Shown: one piece after another, positions 8,679 to 17,703 of the stretch
How the letters are laid out: every line of letters starts with the position of its first letter
Position numbering within the stretch: the first letter of the stretch is position 1
Assembly: GCF_002305895.1 (NCBI RefSeq)
Contig: NZ_CP022203.1
Coordinates: 1,838,501-1,902,500, forward strand
DNA length: 64,000 bases
Direction of reading: 5' to 3'
From: Corallococcus macrosporus DSM 14697
Lineage (GTDB): Bacteria > Myxococcota > Myxococcia > Myxococcales > Myxococcaceae
The notes under the pieces: model-generated
The model's database searches: none
The model's input: the letters and a program-made list of their open reading frames with translations, nothing else
What the model was told of the DNA's origin: nothing
Position numbers and translations under genes: made by a program

Positions 8679-8847
8679 CATCGGGTGGGCGCCTTCCGGT
8701 GACCCGCACGCGGATCCCCGCTTCCTCTGCCCTCGCCAAGAGGTCGAAGCGTGCCGCGCTGCGGCCATGGGCAATGCCGGTGTCTTTGATGCTGCCGTGT
8801 AGGTCGGGGGGCAGTATCGTCGCGTGCGGTGGGCGCGAGTCGAGATC
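8656..8847 (-). pseudogene. 5'-truncated gene fragment, unknown
   Basis: This is an open minus-strand frame without a plausible start, GC-rich in third positions. It reads like genuine protein (DLHGSIKDTGIAHG then FDLLARAEEAGIRVRVTGRR) and ends overlapping the 3' end of the XRE-ImmA gene. It looks like the C-terminus of a gene whose front was replaced when the DUF3800 gene arrived. I do not recognise the family. Confidence 0.3.
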
Positions 8848-8867
8848 TCAGTCGTCGGGGTGGCAAT

Positions 8868-9965
8868 GTGAATGTGAATCTATACTGCGATGAGTCTGGA
8901 AACGGAGGGCCTAACTACTTCGATCTGGAGCAGCCAGTACATGTGCTTGCGGGACTTCTGGTGCCAGATGATGCGAGAGGTAAGCTCGTAGGCTTTATCC
9001 AAAAGGTTCGCAATGAGTACCCACAGGGAAAGGAGACGAAAGGGAAGACGCTACTCAAATCCCCCAGGGGGCGCCGTGTGCTGGCGGACTTTATTGATGA
9101 CGTGGCCAGCGTGGGATGTGGATTTACGTTCGTTGTCGCGGAGAGGCGGTATTGCGCGGCTGCAAAAATCGTCGAGACGTTCTTTGACCCAGGCCATAAT
9201 CCGAGTGCCGAGTGGTTGCCTACGAACGCCAATGTGGCCCGAAAGAAACTTGCTGAGATAATTCAGGCATTGCCGGACAGATATCTTCAAAATTTCGTGA
9301 CAGCATATAGAGAGCCGACGTTGGATGGATTGGCGGAGTCGGCAAGGTCGATTGGCTATGCGCTAGATTTGAGTGGGCATTCCGTCTTTGCTAGGACCGT
9401 TCGGGGGAATCTCAATGTCATGAATGCCGTGCTTTCTGCGGAGTTGTTGGTGACTGAGGAGGTTAATCGTAAGTCCTCTACGAGTCTGAATTATCCGGTA
9501 TTTACTCTGTTTTTGAGTCTCAGTGATGCGCTGCTTGCTAGGGCGGGGCACTCTGGAGATGTCGTCCATGACGTGACGAAGGAGTTTGAACGGGCGTTTC
9601 GGGATGCGTTTCGCAGAATGCAGAATGTGGGTGTTTCTCCGTATTATGAAGAGGCTTTTCTCCAGGATGGGCGACCGGCGCGACTCAAAGTAGAGGCCTT
9701 CAAAGCCTTCCGAACAGGGGAGTCGATAGAGGAGCCCGAAGTGCGTGGGGCCGATTACACTGCAAATGCCGTAAAGGGAGTCGTGCTCATGGGGACGGGC
9801 GATAGTGAACTGGGGTCGTGCCCTCACATGCGTCGAATTGCGAAGAGGGTGCTCCCGTCTTTGCTTCAGTCTGGCGGAGACATAATCGGCTCCGAGGCGT
9901 TCTGTGCAAGCGTGATAGCCCCGATGCTGGAGGCTCTTCGCGGCTTCGCGTCGCAAGAGGATTAG
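8868..9965 (+). CDS. DUF3800-like protein (predicted RNase H-fold)
   Basis: The N-terminus NLYCDESGN is the hallmark of DUF3800, followed by a hydrophobic strand VHVLAGLLV and a further acidic motif farther on (FTFVVAERRY). The family is predicted to have an RNase H-like fold and is frequent in phages and defence islands; its biochemistry is poorly known. I placed the start at GTG 8868, since family members begin a few residues before the DESG motif and a GGGGTGG lies just upstream; GTG 8829 is possible. At 365 aa it is about normal length. Codons are AT-richer than the neighbouring phage genes, suggesting transfer. It lies 190 bp after the XRE-ImmA gene and may be part of the same system. 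Confidence 0.75.
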   Translation: MNVNLYCDESGNGGPNYFDLEQPVHVLAGLLVPDDARGKLVGFIQKVRNEYPQGKETKGKTLLKSPRGRRVLADFIDDVASVGCGFTFVVAERRYCAAAKIVETFFDPGHNPSAEWLPTNANVARKKLAEIIQALPDRYLQNFVTAYREPTLDGLAESARSIGYALDLSGHSVFARTVRGNLNVMNAVLSAELLVTEEVNRKSSTSLNYPVFTLFLSLSDALLARAGHSGDVVHDVTKEFERAFRDAFRRMQNVGVSPYYEEAFLQDGRPARLKVEAFKAFRTGESIEEPEVRGADYTANAVKGVVLMGTGDSELGSCPHMRRIAKRVLPSLLQSGGDIIGSEAFCASVIAPMLEALRGFASQED

Positions 9966-10112
9966 GGTGCGGACTGACCGTATGGCTGTCCTGGCCTGGG
10001 GTTGGCGCATCGCCGACCAGTCGTTTCTGTTAGCGGGATGAATGATTTTCGCTTGCGACCAAGAATGCCCTTTGGGTGTAGGGGTGTTTGCCATGTCATC
10101 TGGCTTGCGAGA

Positions 10113-10230
10113 CTAACCAATCACCCGCACCCCAATCTCCCCGGTGTCTCGTCGCTCGGGCCCCCGCTCGCGCTGGCACGCCAGGGCAACGGCCCAGAAC
10201 TTGTCCGCGTGCCCGCGGTTGGTGCGCTCG
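10113..10230 (-). pseudogene. Remnant of large-terminase C-terminus
   Basis: This short minus-strand frame encodes [21 protein letters not shown] and ends GEIGVRVIG. It is almost the same as the last 38 residues of the terminase at 14524 except for a few substitutions. Upstream the similarity stops abruptly and fused DNA similar to the peptidase 3' region begins. It is therefore a duplicated gene end from recombination between related prophages. Confidence 0.8.
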
Positions 10231-10415
10231 GCGTCGAAGGAGGGCCGGGATGCGCGCTCAGTGCGCTTCGGGCGGTCCTCCCTCGCCGTTGACCACCATG
10301 CGGAGACGGACAAGGTACTGGTGCTGTAGAGCGACAGCAAAGTTGACCCCCTCGCGACACTAAAACTGACCCCCTCCGAGGGGCCTCCACCCGCAGCACC
10401 TGGAGGCAGTTCGCG

Positions 10416-11723
10416 ATGGAAGAGTCAGTGAAGGACGTGGCACCCCGCCCGACGGAGGTGCCGATGGTCGAGCAGGACGTGGTGCGACAGATGCGCGTGC
10501 TGGCGGAGGCCGGCTGGGGCGTAAAGGCCATCGCACGCGAGGTGGGCGTGTCGCGCAACACCGTGCGCCGCTACCTGCGGCACGGGCGGGCGGCCGAGGT
10601 GCAGGTGCGCCCCGAGGCGCGGGCACTGGACGCGGCGGCCCGAGAGCGCGCGCTGGCGCTGTGGGCGAGCACGGCGGAGGGCAACGCCGTCGTGGTGCAG
10701 GCGCTGCTCACGCAGGAGGGCCACGCGGCGAGCGTGCGCACGGTGCAGCGAGCGGTGGAGGGCAGGCGCCAGCAGGTGCGCGCGGCGCAAGTGGCCAGCG
10801 TGCGCTTCGACACCGCGCCGGGGCGGCAGATGCAGGTGGACTTTGGCGAGAAGAAAGTCCTCCTCGGGGGCGTGCTGGTGAAGGTGTACCTGCTGGTGGC
10901 GGTGCTGAGCCACTCGCGCCGCCTCTTCGTGCGCGCCTTCCTCAACCAGCGGGGCGACGACTGGCGCGAGGGCATCGCGGCGGCGTTCGTGCACTTCGGT
11001 GGTGTGCCGTTGGAGGTGCTGGGCGACAACGCGCGTGCTCTCGTCCTCGGGCGCGACAGGGACACCGCGACGGTGCGCTTCCACCCGGCCTACGCCGCCT
11101 TTTGCCGCGACTGGGACGTCACCCCTCGCGCCTGCGGGCCATACCGCGCACGCACCAAAGGCAAGACGGAGTCGGGGGTGAAGTACGTCAAGCGCAACGC
11201 GCTCGCCGGACGCACCTTCGAGTCCTTCGCCGGGCTGCAGGCGCACCTGGCCGCATGGATGGTCGAGGCGGATGCCCGGGTGCATGGCACGACGCACGAG
11301 ACGCCCGTGGCCCGCTTTGAGCGCGACGAGAAGACGGCGCTGCGTGCGCTGCCGCTGCGCGCGCTGCCACGGCGCGAGCAGCGTCTGAAACGGCGGGTGG
11401 CCCACGACGCCCTCGTCGACGTGGACACCATTCGCTACAGCGTGCCGCACCGGCTCGTACGCGAGCACGTGGAGGTCCTCGTCGGCGACGCCGACGTGCG
11501 CATCTTCCACGGCGGAGTCGAGGTGGCTCGGCACATACGCGGCCGCGAGCCGCACGCGCGCATCATCAAGGCCGAGCACTGGCAGGGCCTGTGGCGACAG
11601 CAGTCCAAGGAGGTTTCGGGGGTGGCGAGCGCTGCCGCACCCTCGGCATTGAATGCGCTGGGCCGCAGCCTCGCGGACTACGAGAGGGCCATCGCGGGCG
11701 GCGTGAAGCGAGGTGCCGCGTGA
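10416..11723 (+). CDS. istA: IS21-family transposase IstA
   Basis: The 435-aa product has an N-terminal helix-turn-helix (GVKAIAREVGVSRNTVRRYL) and an rve-type integrase core. DDE residues are visible in QVDFGE, in LGDNARALV and in the Glu of KGKTESGVKYVK. A beta-rich C-terminal domain follows (VDVDTIRYSVP). It catalyses strand transfer of the element. GTGA overlap links it to IstB. Confidence 0.92.
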   Translation: MEESVKDVAPRPTEVPMVEQDVVRQMRVLAEAGWGVKAIAREVGVSRNTVRRYLRHGRAAEVQVRPEARALDAAARERALALWASTAEGNAVVVQALLTQEGHAASVRTVQRAVEGRRQQVRAAQVASVRFDTAPGRQMQVDFGEKKVLLGGVLVKVYLLVAVLSHSRRLFVRAFLNQRGDDWREGIAAAFVHFGGVPLEVLGDNARALVLGRDRDTATVRFHPAYAAFCRDWDVTPRACGPYRARTKGKTESGVKYVKRNALAGRTFESFAGLQAHLAAWMVEADARVHGTTHETPVARFERDEKTALRALPLRALPRREQRLKRRVAHDALVDVDTIRYSVPHRLVREHVEVLVGDADVRIFHGGVEVARHIRGREPHARIIKAEHWQGLWRQQSKEVSGVASAAAPSALNALGRSLADYERAIAGGVKRGAA

Positions 11724-12514
11724 GCGCCGACATCGTGCACGCGCGCGTCGTGGAGCACCTGCAGCGGCTGCGCCTCGGACACCTCGCCGAGAGACTCGAC
11801 GCGCTGCTGTCGGAAGCGGCCCGCGGCGAGCCCAGCTACCTGGCCTTCCTCGACGGCTTGCTGCGCGAGGAGGTGGGCGCCAAGCAGAGAAAGCGCGTCA
11901 GCATGGGCATCACCATCGCCCACTTCCCGGCCGTCAAGACGCTCGAGGACTTCGACTTTCGGGCGCAGCCTGGCGTGGACGCGAAGCTGGTGCGCGAGCT
12001 CGCACAGGGGCGCTTCATCGCGAGCGCGGAGAACGTCCTCGTCTTCGGGCCACCAGGCGTGGGCAAGACGCACCTGGCCATCGGCCTGGGGCGCGCCGCC
12101 GTCGAGGCCGGCCACTCCGTCCTCTTCACGTCCGCGACGACGCTGCTCGCCGCGCTCGCCAAGGCCGAGAGTGAGGGGGCCCTGCGCGACAAGCTCAACT
12201 ACTTCGCCAAGCCCAAGCTGCTCGTCATCGACGAACTGGGCTACCTGCCCTTCGAGAAGCGCGCCGCCCACCTCTTCTTCCAGTTGGTGGCGCGCCGGTA
12301 CGAGAAGGGCAGCATGCTCATCACCACCAACCAGCTCGTCGGCCAATGGGGCCACGTCTTCGGTGACGACGTGCTGGCGGCAGCCATCCTCGACCGACTG
12401 CTGCACCACAGCCACACGCTCCTCATCCAGGGCGACAGCTACCGGCTGCGGCACAAGCGCAAGGCCGGGCTGCTGACGCGCGGCACGGCAACGGCGCAGA
12501 GCTCCACCGAGTAG
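11720..12514 (+). CDS. istB: IS21-family helper ATPase IstB
   Basis: The 264-aa AAA+ protein has Walker A GPPGVGKTHLA, Walker B LLVIDELGYLPF and a C-terminal DRLLHHSHTLLIQGDSYR motif diagnostic of IstB. It assists IstA in target capture. The GTG start at 11720 overlaps the istA stop. Confidence 0.92.
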   Translation: MSADIVHARVVEHLQRLRLGHLAERLDALLSEAARGEPSYLAFLDGLLREEVGAKQRKRVSMGITIAHFPAVKTLEDFDFRAQPGVDAKLVRELAQGRFIASAENVLVFGPPGVGKTHLAIGLGRAAVEAGHSVLFTSATTLLAALAKAESEGALRDKLNYFAKPKLLVIDELGYLPFEKRAAHLFFQLVARRYEKGSMLITTNQLVGQWGHVFGDDVLAAAILDRLLHHSHTLLIQGDSYRLRHKRKAGLLTRGTATAQSSTE

Positions 12515-12867
12515 CAGAAGACGGGCGTGTGGGCCGGGAAGGGCCTACGCTCCGCCCGCGGGGAAACAGCCCCCGCGGGCTCCGCTTCGGCGGCGCCCCC
12601 GACGACGAGCAGCAACAACCGGCCCTCCCGGAGGGGGTCAGTTTTACTGGCGTGAGGGGGTCAGAAATTGCTGTCGCCTGACAGGTGCTGGAGTCCAACG
12701 CTGCCTATGGGCTCGACGGCGTCGGCTACCGTGGCCTCGGCAACCTGCGGGACGTCGGCCTCCAGCCGCCTGCGGACTGGTGGGTGCGGAGCGAGGTGTG
12801 GACGTGGCGCCGCATCTGCTCGACGTACCCCTTCCGGCGGCAGGCCTGGCTGAAGGTTAAGGAGTGA

Positions 12868-13295
12868 GCGCCCGCAGAGTGCGGAGGCTGCGTCGTATAT
12901 CGCTGACCGACCACCAGCGCTTGTTGGTGCTCTTGGCCGAGAAATCGGACGGGAGTGCGTATGGAGGAGCGGCGCCGAAGAGCGCCGCTAACGAGGGCAG
13001 GGCATTGGGCCAATTGACGGCTGGCTGCGTTTGGTTGCGAAAGGAGGCCTGTGGCTGCCGCCCGAAGGTCAAAGCCCCGCGAGGACTATTCATGGGAGCT
13101 ATAGCGGCTACGCCCGGTTGACGGTCAGTCAAGGTGAGCAGTACAACGATGGGTAGGGGCACTCGACGGATGCCCGCCGCCCACACCGGCAAAGCCGAAC
13201 TGGCACCGACGTTGTTACCCAACGCTCTCACCTTTGAGCGCTGCGGTCCTGAGTGGGCCACGACCGACTAAGGCGCTTTCTGAGGAGAGAGTTCC
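12868..13295 (+). other. Intergenic stretch in cargo block 2
   Basis: After the peptidase remnant there is no convincing gene. A short plus-strand frame (12864-13121) lacks a ribosome-binding site and has weak codon bias. GAGGAGAG just before 13296 is the ribosome-binding site of the next gene. Nothing else stands out. Confidence 0.4.
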
Positions 13296-13946
13296 ATGTC
13301 ACGTCGGACGTTTACGAGCGTCGAGGTCGAGCACCTGAAGCGCTCGGCGAAGAAGGCGGCTAAGCAGGAGGGAATCCCCCACCTGCAGTGGCTGAACAAC
13401 TTCGCAAAGAGCGCGGGCTACATCGACTTCCGCGACCTGAAGCACCGTGCAAAGCCGGGCTCGAAGGCGGGTGCTTCGCCGAAGCAGTCTGCTCCGCCCG
13501 ACTCGCCGCCTCCACGCGTCGAGAACGGGAGCAAGCACCGTCTCATGGAGTTGGTCGAGGAGCACGGCCCCTGCCGTTCGCAGTGGCGCCGCGGTCCGGC
13601 GTTCGCTTATGGCTGCATCCTGTGGAAGGGGCACGACGGTCCACACAGTCGGTTCGGGAAGTCGTGGACCGACGCCGAAGGCCACATGCCGACGGCCGCC
13701 GAACTCCGCCAACTCGAGCACGAAGAGGCGACCGGCACCATGCGGGAGTTCGTCCTGAAAGACGGCGAGTTCGTCGAGGTCACGCCGGAAGACAGCGTCC
13801 GTAGGCCCGGAGAGGGGCGCAGCAAGTTCCGCTACCTGGAAGAGACGCTCGAAGCCGAGGACGACGAGCCAGACGACGAGACGTTCCCTCCGGGGGACGA
13901 CGGCTTCGTTGATGAAGACGAGGATGACGCCGACGACAGTGAATAG
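13296..13946 (+). CDS. Unknown cargo protein (216 aa)
   Basis: It is preceded by GAGGAGAG 8 nt upstream. The N-terminal 45 residues (KRSAKKAAKQEGIPHLQWL) form a basic helical segment, followed by a Pro-rich linker and a central domain with a Cys pair region (CRSQWRRGPAFAYGCILWKG). The C-terminal tail is very acidic (Glu/Asp-rich last 45 residues). Acidic tails are common in inhibitors and DNA mimics, but no function can be assigned. It is convergent with the 109-aa gene on the other strand. Confidence 0.65.
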   Translation: MSRRTFTSVEVEHLKRSAKKAAKQEGIPHLQWLNNFAKSAGYIDFRDLKHRAKPGSKAGASPKQSAPPDSPPPRVENGSKHRLMELVEEHGPCRSQWRRGPAFAYGCILWKGHDGPHSRFGKSWTDAEGHMPTAAELRQLEHEEATGTMREFVLKDGEFVEVTPEDSVRRPGEGRSKFRYLEETLEAEDDEPDDETFPPGDDGFVDEDEDDADDSE

Positions 13947-14000
13947 GGCGAGCCGAGGGCGAAGGTCGTGTTCGACCCTCCGCCCTCGGTGCGCGGTTCG

Positions 14001-14330
14001 CTACCTCACGACGTGCGTCGAGGTCGTGGTCGCCGACTCGATGGTCCACTTGCCATCAACATGGACCAACGAGCCGGTGGCGGTCGCCTCGACCTTCTCT
14101 CCGTTCTCGCCTTGCTCCGCCGGGGTGTCTCCAACGAAGTTGATGCGTGCGCGGAAAGCGATCCGCCCGCGTCCATCCCAGTCCGCGCGCTCAACCTCAC
14201 CCTCGTCGAACTCAAACGGCGACCCGTTCGTATCTGCGAGCGCGCCGCTGAGGTCGTCGTCCTCGAAGAGTAGGCGTCCACCGATCTCCATCAGCATGCT
14301 CTCCACGATCTCTACTGGCTGCTTGGCCAT
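14001..14330 (-). CDS. Unknown small cargo protein (109 aa)
   Basis: The start at 14330 has GGAGAAAGAA directly upstream. The product begins MAKQPVEIVESMLMEIGG and has a beta-rich C-terminus (GTGSLVHVDGKW-like pattern), an SH3 or lipocalin-like strand alternation by eye. The open frame extends farther upstream, but that extension overlaps terminase DNA and lacks protein-like composition. No family is recognised. Confidence 0.6.
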   Translation of the reverse strand: MAKQPVEIVESMLMEIGGRLLFEDDDLSGALADTNGSPFEFDEGEVERADWDGRGRIAFRARINFVGDTPAEQGENGEKVEATATGSLVHVDGKWTIESATTTSTHVVR

Positions 14331-14523
14331 TTCTTTCTCCTTGGGGACCAATCCCCAAGGCCCTTTACAAAATGGGATCTGCGCAATCGGTCGCGGAGCC
14401 AACTTTTTTGAATCCTGAGTGGTTTCAGGGGGGGCTCCTGTGGATGCGGTTATAGGGAGCCAGTTCGAGCGCTTCGTTGTCGCGCGCGCTGGGAGAATTT
14501 GGATGCCTACGAAGGCAGCCCAA

Positions 14524-15958
14524 TCACCCAATCACCCGCACCCCAATCTCGCCGATGCGCGGGCCGCCCGTTGTCCGCTCCTTCTGGCACGCGAGCGCCA
14601 CTGCCCAGAACTTGTCCGCGTGCCCGCGGTTGGTGCGCTCGGCGTCGAAGGACACCTTCCCCGAGGGCAGCACGCGCCGCTTGATGGAGTGAATCTGCCC
14701 GACAAGCTCACGCTGGCGCGGCAGTGTGACATCGCGGCGCTGGAGCAGAATCTTGAAGTCGGTGGCCCAGCGCTCCTTGGCCTCGTTGGTGAAGCTCTCC
14801 TCCACCACCTGGGGAAAGTCGCGGGCCAGGTTCTCGGCAAGGTTCATTCCGATACCGCTCTTATCAACGCTGAGGCGCGCCACGGGCAGGACGGACAGGA
14901 GTCGACGGAGGTGGGTTTCCTGCTCCGCGAAGGGGACACCTTCGAAGCTGCGCAGCATCCTGCAGGTGAAGCGGCCCTCCACCTCTTCGAAGACGGCCAG
15001 CTCGGAGCGGTCTCGCGTGCGGCCCACGTCGAAGCCCGCCACCAGGCGGCCCTGGGGCACGGGCACGTCGGAGGCGTCCTGGGCCATCGGCAGCTCGTCG
15101 GTGGTGCACGGGAGGATGAGCTCGTAGGGGAGGAAGCTGTAGGACTCGTCGACGTAAAAGGCATTCGAACTCCTGCTGGAAGTCCTCCTGGGGCAAGGAG
15201 TCGAACTGCTCGGTGAGGACGGGGCGCCCGAAGCGAGCGACGCGCTCCTCGGTGGACATGTGGGGTGCCTCCACTGCGGCGCGCCTCACGTCGAGGGAGA
15301 AGAAGCGGCATAGCCACCAGGGCACCAGTTGGCGGGTGTGGTGCGGGTACTTGCGCAGTTCCTGGGTGTCTATCTCCCAGAAGATGCCGCGCCGGCCGAG
15401 CGGGGTGCTGCCCCCTGTGAGTTGTCCATGCGAGCGCAGGATGAGGGCGGTGCTGCCTGTATAGACTTCGCGGTCGTTGACCAGGTGCGCCAGCTCGTCG
15501 AGGTAGACATCGCCGCGCTTGCCGCGCGGAGGCTTGGCGGGAACGGAGATGATGCGCGAGAGGCGCCGGCCTCGGGAGTTCGACTCGAAGGCCAGCTCCG
15601 TCTTGGCATCCGTCACGAGCTTCTTCTGGTAGGCGAGCGGCAGCTCCTCGTACACCTGCCGGGCGATGAGCACCTTCTCGACAGCGTCCGAGAGGTTGTA
15701 CGAAACGAAGACCGCCGTGTGGCCGTCGCGCAGGTGGCACCGCGCCAGGGCCTCGAGAGCGAAGAGGAAGGAGAAGCCCACCTGTCGGCTCTTCGCCACC
15801 CACCTGAAGCGGGAGCGGTTGCCGAGAAAGGACTGCTGGTACGGCTCCAGCACCACCGGCTCGTTGTCGTACTGGCACAGCCCGGAAATGAATCCGGACT
15901 CGGTGGCCAGCCACTGTGTGAGGTCATCCTCGGTGCGCTTGACGATGCCGAGCGTCAC
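14524..15958 (-). pseudogene. Large terminase subunit, frameshifted
   Basis: The ATPase part is read from GTG 15958 (GGAGGAC 6 nt upstream): adenine-binding LEPYQQSFL, a Walker A-like AKSRQVGFS near residue 53, and Walker B VYLDELAH near 133. At about 15154-15163 (TGCCTTTTAC on the minus strand) the frame shifts. The remaining protein, [15 protein letters not shown] onward, continues in another frame to 14524 with the nuclease domain ([29 protein letters not shown]). One base too many, or two missing, explains it. Packaging would fail unless the shift is programmed or a sequencing error. About 477 residues would result once repaired, a normal length. Confidence 0.85.
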
Positions 15959-16038
15959 GCTGTCCTCCCTGCATGTTCCGTTGCTTTCTCTCGGCACCCG
16001 AGCGCGTATGGCTGCGTCCTCTTCACGACGGAGCCGCC

Positions 16039-16653
16039 ATGTCTGCCTATGCCGCTGTTGCCCGCCCACCTCGCACGCTCACGGAGAAGGAGGTGGCGCT
16101 CCTGCTGCGCGTCACGGGGGCGCACAAGGAGGGCTTCAGGGACCACTGCCTCTACAGCCTCGCGCTGGCCTCGGGCCTGCGTGAGCACGAATTGGTCGCC
16201 CTCAACATCGGCGACATCTTCAACGAGCGCGGGCGCGCGCGCCGGCACGTGATGCTGACTGTCTTCAAGGGCAGCCGCCGACACCCGAGTCCCCAGGAAA
16301 TCGTTCTCGCGGACGCGGTGCGCGCGAAGCTGGAGAAGCTGCTGCGCCTGAAGCGTGCGCAGGGACACGACGTGGGGCCCCTGGCGCCGCTCTTCCTGAG
16401 TCGCAAGGGCATGCGCCTGTCCACGCGGCAGGTGCGCCACGGCTTCGCGGTGTGGCAGGAGCGCGCGGGCCTGGATCGGCACCTGAACTTCCACTGCACC
16501 CGTCACACCGCATGCACTGGGGTGTACCGGCGGACGAAGGACATCCGCCTCACCCAGCGCTTCGCGCGCCAGCGCAGCGTCGACTCCACCGTCATCTACA
16601 CGCACCCCTCGGACGACGAGCTGGTGCGCGTGACGCAAGAGTTGCCCTGCTGA
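16039..16653 (+). CDS. Small tyrosine recombinase
   Basis: The 204-aa phage-integrase catalytic domain lacks the usual N-terminal arm- and core-binding domains. The Arg of SGLREHEL, the Lys of [12 protein letters not shown] and the tyrosine in STVIYTHPS are present. The second active-site position, normally in an LGH motif, reads FARQR, so the usual His appears replaced. It is divergent from the large terminase and opposite to the late genes. With a separate serine integrase at 34773, this may be a phage dimer-resolution or accessory recombinase rather than the integrase. Confidence 0.8.
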   Translation: MSAYAAVARPPRTLTEKEVALLLRVTGAHKEGFRDHCLYSLALASGLREHELVALNIGDIFNERGRARRHVMLTVFKGSRRHPSPQEIVLADAVRAKLEKLLRLKRAQGHDVGPLAPLFLSRKGMRLSTRQVRHGFAVWQERAGLDRHLNFHCTRHTACTGVYRRTKDIRLTQRFARQRSVDSTVIYTHPSDDELVRVTQELPC

Positions 16654-17134
16654 AGGGACAGGCCGCCTCCGCGCTGAGCGCCCACGAGAGCCCCTGGCTG
16701 GGCCGGGGTGCCGCGCGGAGGCGGTGAGAGGTGGCAGTTCGCGGGGCCCGCGCGAACTGCCCCAGGCGCAGGCGGCGAAAGTGAACGCCTCGCGCTGTTC
16801 ACTTACCGGGCTGAAATGATCAGTCGCGGGGTGTTCACTTTTTCGAACCTGACCCTCTCGAAAAGGGCCCCAGGTACACGCCCCGGCGGCGAGGCCCGCA
16901 CGAAAAAACGCACCACCCCCCACCCTGGCGTCAGGGGTAGGCGGGGTAGGCGTGCTGGCGTCATCGGTAGGCATGGTTGCGCCCGGCAGGGGCAGGCAGT
17001 GAAGGTGACGGGGAGGAGCTGCGCCGCGCGGCGGGCGGCAGGCGGCCCCAACCAGCGGAAAGCGGCCATTGGCCTCGGCGCTTCGGCCCCTCACGAGGGC
17101 TCGTAAGCGCGCGAAACAGCGTGGGGGCGGTGAC

Positions 17135-17172
17135 GCCGAATGGCCGCCTTTACCTATTTTCGGCCATTCGGC
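17135..17172. repeat. Perfect 12-bp inverted repeat, 14-nt loop
   Basis: Arms GCCGAATGGCCG and CGGCCATTCGGC surround an AT-richer loop. There is no T-tract, so a simple terminator is unlikely. The position between the terminase subunits suits a packaging or protein-binding site. Confidence 0.6.
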
Positions 17173-17261
17173 TCGGCCCTGGTAACGGCACGCGCGCCCA
17201 GGTGCGCGCGGGGCGGAGGGTGGGGGCGCGGGGGGCTTTGCTCGGAGTGGTGGGGCTCACG

Positions 17262-17304
17262 AGGAGGACAAAGGCCTCCGGCCCGAAGCGCTGGGGGACA
17301 CGCG
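17262..17304 (-). promoter_or_regulatory. Repeated prophage element A, copy 3
   Basis: The minus-strand core GTGTCCCCC through GGAGGCCTTTGTCCTCCTC matches the other copies, with the most divergence in the centre. It lies 1.3 kb upstream of the large terminase start with the plus-strand recombinase between, so it may drive a long terminase leader or serve a non-promoter role. Confidence 0.45.
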
Positions 17305-17703
17305 CGCACGAAACGGGCGCCACGCGGCGACAGGCGCGGTGCGCGGGGCCAACCGGGGCCGCGCGCCAGGTGGGCCACGCGGCGGCCAGCGGGGCCTCAG
17401 CGAAGGAGGGGCGGGTGGGGCGGGGAAGTGAACGGAGCGCGGGCGTCCAGCACTCCGGACGGAGTGTGCTTCCGCGCGCGAGTTCAGGCCCGAACTCCTA
17501 CCGCGGCGCTCATGGGCCTGGTGGCTGTTCGCCGTAACCTCGCGTAACCACGAAGGCTGTGGCGCCAGGCGTGTGCTTCCGCGCGCCTGGTAGAGCTCCC
17601 GGGGGGACTGTCACCAGGTCTGGCCTGGCGCGGCCCGGCGCGGCGAGAGTGAACGGCGAAACTGAACGCGAAAGTGCCCGCGTTCACTTGCCGATGGGCA
17701 CTT

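Larger units (their letters stand above)
10325..12683 (+). mobile_element. IS21-family insertion sequence (2.36 kb)
   Basis: The ends are TGTAGAGCGACAGCAA and the complement TGTCAGGCGACAGCAA, each followed by repeated TGACCCCCTC blocks, a multi-copy terminal layout usual in this family. A 5-bp direct repeat, GGTGC, flanks it (10320-10324 and 12684-12688). It carries istA and istB in one overlapping pair. Both genes look intact, so the element may be active. Confidence 0.92.
10289..12867 (+). pseudogene. Second copy of peptidase gene 3' part, split by IS21 element
   Basis: Bases 10289-10324 encode VDHHAETDKVLVL and 12684-12867 encode the final 60 residues (LESNAAYGLDGVGYRGLGNL onward), nearly identical to the end of the peptidase at 5538-6425. 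The IS inserted between them with a GGTGC duplication. The N-terminal two thirds of the gene is missing, so this copy was already a fragment before the insertion. Confidence 0.85.
16654..17703. other. 1.05-kb gene-free region between tyrosine recombinase and small terminase
   Basis: No credible gene is seen. It contains six AAGTGAAC/GTTCACTT boxes (near 16781, 16797, 16832, 17428, 17649, 17682), a 16-bp direct repeat GTGTGCTTCCGCGCGC (near 17466 and 17568), repeated GGTAGGC and TGGCGTCA words (16925-16975), a long hairpin and one copy of element A. A packaging site (cos/pac) or recombinase-control region is plausible given terminase genes on both sides. Confidence 0.45.
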
